Assembly: GCF_000265425.1 (NCBI RefSeq)
Contig: NC_018014.1
Coordinates: forward strand, 3,410,001-3,474,000
Length of the DNA stretch: 64,000 nucleotides
DNA from: Terriglobus roseus DSM 18391
GTDB taxonomy: Bacteria > Acidobacteriota > Terriglobia > Terriglobales > Acidobacteriaceae
Direction of reading: 5' to 3'
In this document: positions 1 through 9,001 of the stretch, piece after piece
How the letters are laid out: each line of letters opens with the position of its first letter
How positions within the stretch are numbered: position 1 is the first letter of the stretch
Translations under genes and position numbers: made by a program
The notes under the pieces: model-generated
Seen by the model: the letters and a program-made list of their open reading frames with translations, nothing else
What the model was told of the DNA's origin: nothing
Database searches by the model: none

Positions 1-216
1 AATGCGCGACAGTGACCGATCTGGCATTTCTGGCTTTGTTTGAGATGGATGGACTACCGGATTGCGGCGAGGGGCTTTGGCTCCTGAAGCAGTGGGTCCA
101 GAGCGACGGGATTCGGCTTCCGTTGCTGTGAGTCATCCTGGCGGCTGAAGCCGCGTGGGCTGGAAGGCTGTGATTTTATCTCGGCGGCTGAAGCCGTGGC
201 TTTGGAACTTGGCTTT

Positions 217-346
217 CTATCTCGGCGGCTGAAGCCGCTTGATCGGCGAAGATTGAGAGCCATCCCGGTCTGCTATCTCGGCGGCTGAAGCCGCTTGATC
301 GGCGAAGATTGGGAGCTATCCCGGTCTGCTATCTCGGCGGCGAGGC
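217..346. repeat. 56-bp tandem repeat with GCGGCTGAAGCCGC palindrome
   Basis: Two nearly identical 56-bp units (217-272 and 273-328) and a degenerate third (from 329) each begin with a TATCTCGGCGG motif. The 14-bp palindrome GCGGCTGAAGCCGC occurs at 225-238 and 281-294, with related copies at 141-154 and 182-196. Each can fold as a short hairpin with a GA-rich loop. I infer that they are dispersed intergenic palindromic elements, related in type to the block at 18211-18596. Spacing and sequence do not fit a CRISPR. Confidence 0.8.
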
Positions 347-583
347 CTGGTCCTTTCCGGGCACCCTACAGATTCTGCTGCCGCGGCCTGAATGGCTGAA
401 CGTGGGAACGTTGCGCCGCAAAGGTAATCCTGTATTCCTAAAGTTCCTGGAGCACACAGTGTCGAGTGCTGACTGCAACCGCGTGTCGATGCAGTTCCCT
501 GAGCCACCGCCAACGAAGCGGGTGCCGTTGGTGTTTGGGCCCAGAGTCTGATCCGTTCGACCGGGGCGCACGCAGCAAAAGTA

Positions 584-622
584 ATGGGCAGGCCAGCGAA
601 GAATTCGCATGAGCCTGCCCAT
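584..622 (-). terminator. Hairpin after the leftward operon
   Basis: ATGGGCAGGC (584-593) pairs perfectly with GCCTGCCCAT (613-622), and the loop holds a second small stem (GCGAA/TTCGC). On the minus strand a TACTTTTG stretch follows. It lies 22 bases past the stop codon at 644, so it probably ends the leftward sugar operon. Confidence 0.6.
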
Positions 623-643
623 GACCTGTTTGAGACTAAGTGC

Positions 644-1795
644 TTAGAGCGCTGCCATGACCTCGCGGTAGAGGTACTGTGCGCCTTCGATGCCGTCCCA
701 CGGACCGTCTTCATACTCGAGCGCGAAGACACCTTCGTAGCCGCTGTTGAGCATGATGCGGACGTTGCGCTGGACGTCCGGGTTCTCCCAGCGATCCCAG
801 AACTTTGCGTGGCAGGTGGTGTGTGCGTAGGGAGCCAGGTCTGCGAGTGCGTGGTACAGCAGGTACTTATGCTCCCAGTTGCAGAAGTCTGGCGAGGCTT
901 CGCAGTACGGGTTGTTGACTTCGTCGACGATGATCTTAATGTTGATCGGGTTTGCCGTCAGGCCCCAGTGGTTTTCGAGGGTGACCTTCACGCCGAGTTT
1001 CGCTCCGTATTCCGCCATCTCCTGGAAGGACTCGATGCACTTGGTGAGGTATTCCTCGATCTTGGGGTTCTTGGGATAGCTGGTCTCGTTGGGTTCCGGC
1101 CACGGCGCAATGCGCGGGCCGCCGCTGTTTACACGCATGCTCTTTGCACCGATGATGGCAGCGCCGTCGAGCCACTTCTTGGCGACTTCAACGCCGGCAC
1201 GACGCTTTGTCTCATCCAGTTCGCAGATGTCGCGCGGTGCGTTGTTGGAGATGTGATGACAGAAGACACCTTCCGCCTTCTGCTTTGCCGCCATGCGCTC
1301 GAGCCATTTGCGGGAGTTCGGCTTGGAGGGATCAAACTCTGTGATGTCGCGCGGCTTGCCGTCGTACCCGTAGATGGTCGACTTTACATACTGGCTTTCA
1401 TCGTTGGCGTCACCGAAGAGGCTGGACCACATATCCATCTTGGTGACGCCTTCGAAGGTCTTCTTGGTGAAGGCAGGAAAGTCGAGCATGGTGATGCTGC
1501 CGTACTTTGCCTGCATCTTGTCGACGGTGGGCTTGTCGCCGACGTTGCCACGGTTCTTGAAGATCCAGCGAATGGGATAGCTGTTCGACGCGATGCGGGC
1601 GACCTTCTCGCGGTCGCTGAGTGCACGCTTTACACCGGCGTGCGTGATGGGCTCAGGCGTGCCGCCCTTCGGCAAGTTCTGCGCTGCTGCTTCTGCCGCG
1701 GTACCGGCGAGCAGAGTGGCTGCAACTGCGCCACCTGCTCCCCGAAGAAAGTTACGGCGGTCGAGGCCGTTCGTCATCTCAGTGCGTGAACTCAT
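644..1795 (-). CDS. Tat-exported xylose-isomerase-like TIM-barrel protein (sugar isomerase/epimerase family)
   Basis: A 383-residue protein. The start at 1795 is chosen because GGGAG lies just upstream, and because it places the twin-arginine motif DRRNFLRG at residues 12-19, followed by an Ala-rich hydrophobic segment. An upstream in-frame start at 1822 lacks this support. The body is an AP-endonuclease-2/xylose-isomerase TIM barrel. Likely divalent-metal ligands are E274 (in VTLENHW), D303 (in SPDFCNW), H325 or H329 and E360 (in FALEYEDG). The family includes sugar isomerases, epimerases and the lyases that eliminate the aglycone from 3-keto-glycosides. The exact reaction cannot be read from sequence. 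It is the last gene of a leftward group with a cytoplasmic TIM barrel and a Gfo/Idh/MocA oxidoreductase. Tat export suggests folding with cofactor before transport to the periplasm. Confidence 0.88.
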   Translation of the reverse strand: MSSRTEMTNGLDRRNFLRGAGGAVAATLLAGTAAEAAAQNLPKGGTPEPITHAGVKRALSDREKVARIASNSYPIRWIFKNRGNVGDKPTVDKMQAKYGSITMLDFPAFTKKTFEGVTKMDMWSSLFGDANDESQYVKSTIYGYDGKPRDITEFDPSKPNSRKWLERMAAKQKAEGVFCHHISNNAPRDICELDETKRRAGVEVAKKWLDGAAIIGAKSMRVNSGGPRIAPWPEPNETSYPKNPKIEEYLTKCIESFQEMAEYGAKLGVKVTLENHWGLTANPINIKIIVDEVNNPYCEASPDFCNWEHKYLLYHALADLAPYAHTTCHAKFWDRWENPDVQRNVRIMLNSGYEGVFALEYEDGPWDGIEGAQYLYREVMAAL

Positions 1796-1837
1796 GTGTT
1801 TCTCCCTTGCCAGATCGTTCATTTGGGTACCACGCGT

Positions 1838-2677
1838 TTAGGCGAGTGCTTGTTTCCACTCGCGGAGCCGCTTCACTCCGAGCTCGATGTCCGCCTTCCG
1901 CTTTGCAGCATCTGGCTCCTCACGCTCGATGGTCAGCAGGCCCGTATAGTTCATTCTCTTGAGAAGTTTTAAGAAGCCCGGGAAGTCGACTTCGCCTTCG
2001 CCGAGGGCAACTTCGTTACCGAGTTCGCCCGCGGCCTTGGGTGAGCGGCCGTCCTTGCAATGCACGGAGAGTACGTGTTCCTGCAACATCTCGAGCGCCT
2101 GCAACGGATCGTCGAGGCCGTAGAGGATGATGTTTGCGGGATCGAAGTTTACCTTGATGTTCGGACGCTGCACGTCGCTTAGGAAGTGCAGCAGTGCGGC
2201 TGCGCTCTCCTGGCCTGTCTCGAGTACGAAGTCCTGTCCGTTGGCTGCGCACGCGTCGCACAGCTCTCGAGCGATGCCGATGAGTTCGTCGTAGATGGGT
2301 GACGATGCGTCTTCGGGGATAAATCCGATGTGGCAGGAGAGCGCCGTGAGGCCTAGTTCCTTTGCGAAGGCAGAGACCTGCTTCGTGCGAGCGATGCGTT
2401 CCTTTGCATAGCCCGGTGCGGTGAAGCCTACTGTCTTGTGCACCTGCGCGAGGTTGGCGTAGTCCTCGCCTTCGTATGAGGCGACCGCGCTGCTGCAGAA
2501 GACACCTGCGTCTGCGATTGCCTTCTTCCACGCGCTTGCCGATGCCTTGCAGTCCATGCCGGGCGGCACGCCGAGTTGGCATGCGTTCAGGCCGAAGCCC
2601 TTCAACTCATTCAGGTGTGTTGCCGGATCTTTCTCTGCCCAGAACACAAGTCCAAGCTCCATTGCTTCTACTGCCAT
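1838..2677 (-). CDS. Cytoplasmic xylose-isomerase-like TIM-barrel protein
   Basis: A 279-residue protein without a signal peptide. AAGGGA precedes the ATG at 2677. Metal ligands expected for the family are visible as E153 (LETGQE), D179 (NFDPAN), H206 (HCKDG) and E251 (TIERE). It is clearly a paralogue of the Tat-exported protein at 10304-11299: both share GFIPED, ETGQE, an ANxILYG element, H-x-KDG and TIERE in the same order. The gene overlaps the 3' end of the upstream Gfo/Idh/MocA gene by 10 bases, so the two are co-translated. I infer that this is the cytoplasmic counterpart of an exported enzyme. The substrate is unknown. A keto-sugar epimerase or beta-eliminating lyase are the main options. 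Confidence 0.88.
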   Translation of the reverse strand: MAVEAMELGLVFWAEKDPATHLNELKGFGLNACQLGVPPGMDCKASASAWKKAIADAGVFCSSAVASYEGEDYANLAQVHKTVGFTAPGYAKERIARTKQVSAFAKELGLTALSCHIGFIPEDASSPIYDELIGIARELCDACAANGQDFVLETGQESAAALLHFLSDVQRPNIKVNFDPANIILYGLDDPLQALEMLQEHVLSVHCKDGRSPKAAGELGNEVALGEGEVDFPGFLKLLKRMNYTGLLTIEREEPDAAKRKADIELGVKRLREWKQALA

Positions 2678-3645
2678 GACAATTCCCTTCCGTTCTCATC
2701 CCTGGACTGCTCCAACAGGAGCGCCAGTTGCACTGCCTTTGCCGACTCAGCCGGCAGACACATTGTGGGTAGCTCTGCCTTGCGGCAGCACTGTACAAAG
2801 TAGGCGATTTCATCGAAGTAGGCATCCTGTTCGGGCTGCTCGACTTCGTGGGTTTCGCCGTTACGTGTCAGATGCAACTTGCCGTCTGCGAAGGTGAGCT
2901 TGCTGTCCTTCGCCTCGATGGTGAAGCTTGCAGAAAAGGCGACTTCGGGTTGCATCCATCCGCCCTCGACCACAACATGCAGGCCACCGGAGTAGTTCAT
3001 GGAGGCACGCATGGTGTCGACTTCGCCGATGGAGATTGCGCTCACGGTCATGGGGTTGCCGAACCACTGCAGCGCTTGATCGAGATCGTGACTGAGGAGA
3101 TCGAGGACGGCGCCGCCGCTGACCTCTCGCTTGCCGAGCCATTGGCTCCACTGCGGATAGCCTGTGCTGCGCTGTAGGGTGCAGGCGGTGACGTCTTCCC
3201 TGCCCACGGTGCGTACGAACTCGAACGCGTACTGATACGGGAACATCCAGCGCAGGACCTGGGCGATCATGAACGTCCGGCCAGACTTCTCAGCGAGGGC
3301 CAGAAGCTCTGCGCAATCGGCGGGGGTGAGGGCCATGGGCTTTTCGCATAGGACATGCTTGCCGTTGGCAAAGGCACGCTCGATCACCTGCTTGTGCAGG
3401 TGCGTTGGCAGGCAGATATCGATGGCGTCGATCGTTGGATCGTCGACGATCTCCTGCCATTCCGGTGTCCAATGCACTGAGTCAGGCAGGGGGCCTGCCT
3501 TGAGATCGAGATTGCCGCGCACTGGACCGTCTTCGGACGGACGAGTTCTTGATGCAACTGCAGCTAACGTGACACCCGGTATCTGCCCAATGGCAGCGGC
3601 ATGTGCGCCGCCCATGAAGCCGTAACCGATCAAACCAATCTTCAT
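2668..3645 (-). CDS. Gfo/Idh/MocA family NAD(P)-dependent oxidoreductase
   Basis: A 325-residue cytoplasmic oxidoreductase. Residues 1-120 are a Rossmann fold starting with the dinucleotide motif GYGFMGGAH. The conserved EKP lies at 101-103, where K102 is the usual catalytic or binding lysine. D182 and H186 in LDLLSHDLD complete the family's Asp/His set. Such enzymes oxidise or reduce a sugar or inositol hydroxyl, often at C3, with bound NAD(P). TAGG precedes the ATG weakly. The next gene starts inside its last 10 bases, and the M81 gene lies 21 bases upstream, so it belongs to one leftward operon. It is one of four members of this family in the window. Confidence 0.92.
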   Translation of the reverse strand: MKIGLIGYGFMGGAHAAAIGQIPGVTLAAVASRTRPSEDGPVRGNLDLKAGPLPDSVHWTPEWQEIVDDPTIDAIDICLPTHLHKQVIERAFANGKHVLCEKPMALTPADCAELLALAEKSGRTFMIAQVLRWMFPYQYAFEFVRTVGREDVTACTLQRSTGYPQWSQWLGKREVSGGAVLDLLSHDLDQALQWFGNPMTVSAISIGEVDTMRASMNYSGGLHVVVEGGWMQPEVAFSASFTIEAKDSKLTFADGKLHLTRNGETHEVEQPEQDAYFDEIAYFVQCCRKAELPTMCLPAESAKAVQLALLLEQSRDENGRELSWQ

Positions 3646-3666
3646 TCGAAACCTATTTCTTTGTTG

Positions 3667-5208
3667 CTACGCGTGATGTGGCGCGCGAATCGAAGTGTAG
3701 ACCTTTGGTGTAAAGGTCAGATCATCCACGAAGGGGAAAGTCGGTGGACGGTACTTGTTTTTCGGCAGATGGACGATGTCCTGGGGGATCGCGCCATCGG
3801 TCAGAGCCATGATGTTATTGCCGTTTGCGAGCTGCTTGATCTGTGGCTCCAGGTAGCCGGACTTTACGACGACGATCTTCGCGGCCTTGGGGTCGATGCC
3901 GAGTTTCGTGAAGTCGACGATCTCATGATACGGACGGCGGTAGGCGCTGAGGATTAGCGTGATGCCGTCGATCTGCACGGCGGCCTCGCGCTTTGCGGGA
4001 TCCACGTTCTGGAGTAATGCTTTCACCTTTGCCGTGACCTTGACCGGCTTGCTGGCATAGGGGTCCAGGGTGGCGCCGATGGTAAGCGGGATGGTCGCGC
4101 CGACGCCGGCCTTGTAACAGGCCTCGGTAGCGGGGCGGTCGGCGATGCCGCCGAAGACGACATCCTTGGCGTTTGCCTTGATGAGAGCTTCCAACACGGT
4201 TGCCTGGTCACCGTTGCCACCGCCGGTGGGGTTGTCGCCGGAGTCCGCGAGGACCAGCGGATGCTTCGGGGACTTCATTGCTTTCACAATGCATGCGTCC
4301 AGGTCACAGACTTCGTCGCCAAAGGCGAACTGTCGGCGCGCGTCCCAGTACTGTTGCGCTAGGTTCTTCGCAACCTTCGCTTCGTTTGTGGGGTTTGTGC
4401 CGGTGACGACGACGGATGCGCCGCCTCGGGGTTCATCCGCCCAGACATAACCGACGAGCATGGAGACGTCCATGACGCCGGGAGTCTTGTTCAACGCGGG
4501 CAGTTGTGCCCACAGATGCTTTGCCGGCTCCCAGCCAGTGCTGCTGCGCTCGCCCGGCATCATCACCGGGATGGTGGCCCACAGGAGCGTCGGGCGAATC
4601 TTCTGCTGGATGCAGTTGACGAGCATGTCCGTGGCGCGCAGCATCGTCTCGTCGCGATCGATGTGGGGCGCAGTGCGGTAGGCCGAGAGGCAGTCCAGCG
4701 CGTCGATGATGCGTTTGCTGATGTTGCCGTGGAGGTCGTAGCTGGCGGACATGATGCAGTCGGGTCCGACGAGTTTGCGCGCGGCTTCGTACCAGTCGGC
4801 CTCGGCATCCTGCATGCCGTCGACAAACATCGCACCGTGCATGGGCAGGTAGAGACCGTCGAGAGGCAGAAGCGCCTTCAGGCGATCGAGAAACTCTGCC
4901 TTGATCTTGTCGTACGCATCGCGCGCGATGGGGCCGCCGGGAACGGCAGTGGCCACCAGCGTCGGCATGAAAGGTACATCGGGGTAATGCTTCTTCAGAG
5001 GCAGGAAGCGAGGGCTGTTATCTGCTTCTTTGCCGCGCAGGATGGTGAACTCGTCGTAGCGTGTCCGGATGTGACCGTAGGTGCTGCTCTCAATGCTGAT
5101 ACCGCCGTAGGCGATGCGTGGCACCTTTGCTGCTGCGAGCGAAGACCGCGTGGCAACGGTGGCAAGAACAGCCATGGAACCGGCCTTGAGGAACGAGCGA
5201 CGCTGCAT
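3667..5208 (-). CDS. Tat-exported M81 family metallopeptidase homologue (MlrC-like)
   Basis: A 513-residue protein. The start at 5208 has GGAG upstream and places QRRSFLKAG at residues 2-10, a Tat motif, before an Ala-rich segment. The body matches the M81/MlrC family: HGAM at 124-127, DLHGN at 158-162, PHIDRDET at 181-188 and, further on, a glycine-rich DNPTGGGNGD element before the C-terminal MlrC domain. The founding member MlrC acts on a microcystin degradation product. Other members are found near amino-acid or sugar genes without known function. Finding it exported and inside a sugar operon is unusual. The substrate is unknown, and it may hydrolyse an amide-linked or glycosidic compound. 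The gap to the TonB receptor gene upstream (about 100 bases) contains a terminator hairpin. Confidence 0.85.
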   Translation of the reverse strand: MQRRSFLKAGSMAVLATVATRSSLAAAKVPRIAYGGISIESSTYGHIRTRYDEFTILRGKEADNSPRFLPLKKHYPDVPFMPTLVATAVPGGPIARDAYDKIKAEFLDRLKALLPLDGLYLPMHGAMFVDGMQDAEADWYEAARKLVGPDCIMSASYDLHGNISKRIIDALDCLSAYRTAPHIDRDETMLRATDMLVNCIQQKIRPTLLWATIPVMMPGERSSTGWEPAKHLWAQLPALNKTPGVMDVSMLVGYVWADEPRGGASVVVTGTNPTNEAKVAKNLAQQYWDARRQFAFGDEVCDLDACIVKAMKSPKHPLVLADSGDNPTGGGNGDQATVLEALIKANAKDVVFGGIADRPATEACYKAGVGATIPLTIGATLDPYASKPVKVTAKVKALLQNVDPAKREAAVQIDGITLILSAYRRPYHEIVDFTKLGIDPKAAKIVVVKSGYLEPQIKQLANGNNIMALTDGAIPQDIVHLPKNKYRPPTFPFVDDLTFTPKVYTSIRAPHHA

Positions 5209-5267
5209 AACGATCTCCTGCGGTGCGGTAGTGCTGAGCGATGCGGTGGATGCTTCCAAAAGAAAAG

Positions 5268-5295
5268 TTGGGCGGCTCACGAATGAGCCGCCCAA
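5268..5295 (-). terminator. Strong intrinsic terminator after the TonB receptor gene
   Basis: An 11-bp perfect stem TTGGGCGGCTC/GAGCCGCCCAA with a 6-base loop is followed on the minus strand by CTTTTCTTTTGG. It lies directly downstream of the receptor stop at 5311 and upstream of the M81 gene. It would separate the receptor transcript from the sugar operon, or reduce read-through into it. Confidence 0.85.
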
Positions 5296-5310
5296 CGGTT
5301 GAGGTGAAGG

Positions 5311-8300
5311 TTAGAACTTCAACCTTGCCGCGAACTGAATGAGACGCGGGTTGTAGGCGTTGGCTGTGCTGGTGATGGTGCCGAAGGTGCTTACCGGAGT
5401 GAAGCCAGCGACCGGATAGCCGTTGCAGTTCACGTTGGTGGCGCCGCCACAAGCTTGCAGCTGAAGCGTGGAGTTGGGGTTGACGAACTGAGCTGTGTTC
5501 ATCACGTTGAATGCTTCCGTGCGGAACTCAAGCTTTACGCGCTCGTAGATGTCAAAGTTCTTGAACAGCGACAGATCCACGCGCTGAAGGCCAGGTCCGT
5601 ACAGCTGGTTGCGGTGCTGGTTGCTAACCGTACCGGTGGGCTGGAAGGCGAAGTCATTGGTATCGAACCAGCGACCAATCGTTGCATGACCGACCTTACC
5701 GTCGCCGATCATGTTTGCACGATCACCACTGCCCACTGTCGGACGGGTGCCGCTGCGATTCACGTTGTTGGTGACGGAGAAGGGCATGCCGGTGTTCCAC
5801 ACCACAAGCCCGTTCGCCTGCCATCCCTTGATCAGGAAGCTCTTGATGCCATGCGAAGCTTCACCGAATGGCAGCAGGTAATTGAACGTTGTCGTTACAC
5901 GGTGACGAACGTCGAGATTACCGTTGCCGTACTCCAGAGTTGGGATCAGGTCCACGTTGGAACCATAGCCGTTGCCACCGTTGTTGCTGATGGACTCCGA
6001 GTTATCCAGCAGGTGGGCCAGGTTATAGGAGACCTGCAGATCCAGTCCCTTGCTGAAGCGGCGCTTCAAAACGGCCTGGAATGCGTGGTAGCTGCTTGCG
6101 CCCGTGCTGCGATAGAGCGGGATGGAGGTGACGTTCGGCGCAGTGGCGACGAACTTGCGGCGCGTGTTGAAGTCCGTGGTCGTTGCCGGTGTGTTGGTGG
6201 TGGTATCCCCTGGCGTTACGAATGAACGTGCGCCATTGGCAACCGAGATCGTGTTGAAGTCGGAGAGATAGTAGCCGTTGTGCCGACCGAGTTCACCGAC
6301 ATAGGAGAGCGTGCCAACGAAGCCAGCGAACTCACGCTCTGCTGTCAGGTTGAACTGCTCAATGTAGGTAGAACGGAAGTTCGGATCGAGCGCCGCCGTG
6401 ATGCTACCGCTAGGGTTGGTGGCACTGTTCGGTGCGGGAGTGGGGAGGCCGCCCGCGAACTTCGCATATTGGCCTGGGTTAGCCAGGCCGATTGTCGTAG
6501 CCTGAGCGACAGCTTGCGCTGGCGTGTACGCGCCCCATGTTGCCGTGAAGGGCTGATTCACCAGTGCTGACCCGGAGGTCGTGTTTTCCGGAGCAAAGGT
6601 CAGGCCAAAACCACCGCGAATAACGGTCTTCGCAAGCGGTGTGTAGGCAAAGCCGAAGCGCGGTGCGATGTTGCTGTAATCCGTCCGAACATTGCCGTGC
6701 TTATCGACACCGGTCGTACCCGCAACAACGATCCGTCCGACGTTGATGTCGAAGTTAGACAGGATGTTGTTCGTTTCGGTGTAGGGCGTGAACAAGTCGT
6801 AACGAACGCCCAGGTTGATTGTGAGGTTCGACGTCAAGTGGTAATCATCCTGGATGAAGCCATGGGGTTCCCAGGTGCGGTTGCGTGGCGTGTACAGAAT
6901 CGAGTTACGGCCACCGCTCAGATAATCGCCCGACAGCAGCGTGGCAAAGGTTGCGAAGCTCCAGTTACCGTTGGCGGTATCGGTTTGTGTGGTCGCGTCC
7001 TGACGACGGATAACACCTGCACCGATCTTGATCGTCTGTTTGCCGTGGATGTAGTTAAGAATGCCCTCATACTGCCAGGTGTTCTCGTGATAGATGATCG
7101 GAGGTCGGTTGCCCAGCGTGGAGGCAGTTCCTTCGTTCACGGTGATCGCGGAGAGTTCCGTGCTGCGCGTGTCGGTGTTAATGTTCGGGTGTCCGAACTT
7201 GGAGTTAATCGCGTTGCCGTAGTTCAGTGGCAGCTGGGAGTTATCCAGCACCGTGAAGCCAGCCTTCAATTCCACCAGAACATTGGGCGTGAAGGTGTGG
7301 ATGTAGTTCAGGTGGGCCTGGTGTGCGCGCGTGACTGCCGGACCGGGGTAGTTGGCAAGGTTGCCACCCGGCTCGACGATGCCAGCCGCAGCCGTGTTCA
7401 CAGCCGGGAAGAGCGTACCGATCTTGGTGTCGACTGCGTTGTAGGTGTAACGCATGAAGAACAGATCGCCGTTGCCGAAGTGGTGATCGAGACGACCATC
7501 GCCCGTCTTGTTGTACTGCGAGTCGGCACGAGCACCCACGTAGTTACCGGAGGTGAGATTGTTCGTTGGCAGCGGGTACAGATTGAAGTACTGAAGGCCA
7601 ATCCTGTCGAACGATCCAGCAGGGCTGGCAGCGACTGTCGCGCGCTGTGCCAGTGTCGGAACCGTGGTGGTCGTGGGGTTCTGGTTCTTGATGATGTTCA
7701 GGCCTTCGTAGTCAGCGAAGAAGAAGGTCTTGTTCCGGAAGATGGGGCCGCCGAGGCTGCCGCCGAACTGATTCTGGCGATACTTCGGCTTCGGGATGTT
7801 TGCGCCGAACTTGAACGGATTTGCATTCAGCTTGTCGTTACGGAAGAACTCATACGCCGAACCGTGGAACTGGTTGGAACCGGACTTCGTGATGACGTTG
7901 ATGATGGCGCCGGCTGCGCGGCCTACTTCCGCCGTGAAGACGTTGGTCTGAACGCTGACTTCCTGGATGGCATCGACCGAAGGACGGACACCGATGGAGC
8001 CGATGACGCGCTCGTTGTTGTCGATACCGTCGATCGTCTGGTTGTTGATCATGTCAGCCTGACCGTTCACCGACACGGACGAGGTCTGACGGCGATCGTC
8101 AGGACGGTTACCGGAAGCAAGGCCATTGTTCAGACCCTCTGTTGCGCCGGGCGTCACCTGGACGAGGTTCATGAAGTTACGGCCGTTCAGCGGCAGTTCC
8201 TGCGTTGCCTTCTCGGTGACGGTCGTGATCATTGCGGCGGAGTCGGTACGCAGCGCCGGCGTGGTCGCCTCGACGTTGACCGTCTCACCTTCCGAGCCGG

Positions 8301-8703
8301 CAGAGAGATGCGCATCTTCACGAGCGCGATCACCTGCGGAGAGGTTGAACGATGAGATCTGGAAGCCCTTGAAGCCTGGAGCCGTGGCCGATAGCGAGTA
8401 GGTGCTGGGCTTCAGAAGGGTGAAGGTGAATTCACCGCCCGAACCGGACTTGAGTGTGCGCTGCTCGTGCGTGTTGACGTCTGTCAGCACCACGACGGCA
8501 TTCGGAATGACCGCACCCGTGGGATCCGTTACGGTACCCACGACGTCAGCAGTGGTGTTCTGCGCCAGCATGGACGTGGTTGCCATGGCTGTGAATGCGC
8601 TCGCAAATGCGAGATTGCGCAGTGAACTCTTCAGGACCGGCGACAGGCCGGTACCGGTGTGGAACTTGCCTTGCGGCTTACAGCGCTTCGAATGATCTTC
8701 CAT
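5311..8703 (-). CDS. Oar-like TonB-dependent outer-membrane receptor
   Basis: A 1130-residue protein. The start at 8703 is supported by GGAGG just upstream. A longer in-frame extension to 8874 has no ribosome site and a composition unlike a leader. After a signal segment (about residues 28-48) comes a carboxypeptidase-regulatory-like domain (about 50-135). Next is a plug containing ELPLNGRNF, then a long beta-barrel ending in a terminal Phe (RLKF), as usual for outer-membrane barrels. No classical TonB box is obvious. Acidobacteria carry many such receptors, mostly for oligosaccharides, and the substrate cannot be predicted. It is divergent from the ROK regulator at 9085. The shared region contains two perfect palindromes that could mediate regulation. 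Confidence 0.93.
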   Translation of the reverse strand: MEDHSKRCKPQGKFHTGTGLSPVLKSSLRNLAFASAFTAMATTSMLAQNTTADVVGTVTDPTGAVIPNAVVVLTDVNTHEQRTLKSGSGGEFTFTLLKPSTYSLSATAPGFKGFQISSFNLSAGDRAREDAHLSAGSEGETVNVEATTPALRTDSAAMITTVTEKATQELPLNGRNFMNLVQVTPGATEGLNNGLASGNRPDDRRQTSSVSVNGQADMINNQTIDGIDNNERVIGSIGVRPSVDAIQEVSVQTNVFTAEVGRAAGAIINVITKSGSNQFHGSAYEFFRNDKLNANPFKFGANIPKPKYRQNQFGGSLGGPIFRNKTFFFADYEGLNIIKNQNPTTTTVPTLAQRATVAASPAGSFDRIGLQYFNLYPLPTNNLTSGNYVGARADSQYNKTGDGRLDHHFGNGDLFFMRYTYNAVDTKIGTLFPAVNTAAAGIVEPGGNLANYPGPAVTRAHQAHLNYIHTFTPNVLVELKAGFTVLDNSQLPLNYGNAINSKFGHPNINTDTRSTELSAITVNEGTASTLGNRPPIIYHENTWQYEGILNYIHGKQTIKIGAGVIRRQDATTQTDTANGNWSFATFATLLSGDYLSGGRNSILYTPRNRTWEPHGFIQDDYHLTSNLTINLGVRYDLFTPYTETNNILSNFDINVGRIVVAGTTGVDKHGNVRTDYSNIAPRFGFAYTPLAKTVIRGGFGLTFAPENTTSGSALVNQPFTATWGAYTPAQAVAQATTIGLANPGQYAKFAGGLPTPAPNSATNPSGSITAALDPNFRSTYIEQFNLTAEREFAGFVGTLSYVGELGRHNGYYLSDFNTISVANGARSFVTPGDTTTNTPATTTDFNTRRKFVATAPNVTSIPLYRSTGASSYHAFQAVLKRRFSKGLDLQVSYNLAHLLDNSESISNNGGNGYGSNVDLIPTLEYGNGNLDVRHRVTTTFNYLLPFGEASHGIKSFLIKGWQANGLVVWNTGMPFSVTNNVNRSGTRPTVGSGDRANMIGDGKVGHATIGRWFDTNDFAFQPTGTVSNQHRNQLYGPGLQRVDLSLFKNFDIYERVKLEFRTEAFNVMNTAQFVNPNSTLQLQACGGATNVNCNGYPVAGFTPVSTFGTITSTANAYNPRLIQFAARLKF

Positions 8704-8902
8704 TGTCCGCCTCCAAAATGTGTGTGCAGCGTGATGTTTGTTCCGTACGCGTGTGCTTGTGCAGCGTTGCCCCGCTTGCCGTGGACGGCAGCGGGTTCTG
8801 GAAAGGAACCGGTGGAAAGCAGATGCAGCTCTCCTCAATACAGGGTGCGAACAACGGGGCGCAACCATGAGCATCGTGTTTCGATGTCTCTTGCCCCCTT
8901 TA

Positions 8903-8917
8903 TTTCACCGCGTGAAA
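8903..8917. promoter_or_regulatory. Candidate operator TTTCAC-CGC-GTGAAA
   Basis: A perfect 6-3-6 inverted repeat about 200 bases upstream of the receptor start and 168 bases upstream of the ROK start. Symmetry and position suit a repressor dimer. Which protein binds is inference. Confidence 0.4.
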
Positions 8918-8986
8918 GAAATAGAGCTAGGATTGGTGCGGCTGTTGTAGTATTTCCAGGACATCCGGTCAACAATGTTTTGGTAG

Positions 8987-9001
8987 GTGGATGATATCCA
9001 C
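8987..9001. promoter_or_regulatory. Candidate operator GTGGAT-GAT-ATCCAC
   Basis: A perfect 6-3-6 inverted repeat 84 bases upstream of the ROK start codon, the distance expected for autoregulation. The binding protein is not known. Confidence 0.4.

Larger units (their letters stand above)
1..643. other. Non-coding left edge with repeats
   Basis: I see no convincing gene here. A frame ending in a TGA at 41-43 could be the last codons of a rightward gene outside the window, but it is too short to judge. From about 60 to 350 the DNA is dominated by GGCTGAAGCC-type palindromes, and from 584 to 622 by a hairpin that can end transcription of the leftward gene at 644. The stretch 350-580 shows no clear signal. 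Confidence 0.6.

Noticed and set aside
217..346. Possible CRISPR array
   Set aside because: Units are adjacent tandem copies without unique spacers, and no cas genes are present.
584..1789. A 401-codon open frame on the plus strand opposite the exported TIM-barrel gene
   Set aside because: It is fully antisense to a gene with complete family motifs and has no recognisable domain. Long antisense frames are expected in high-GC DNA.
6697..8355. A 552-codon plus-strand open frame opposite the first TonB receptor
   Set aside because: No known motif, composition typical of a reverse-complement shadow, and the minus-strand frame is a full-length receptor.
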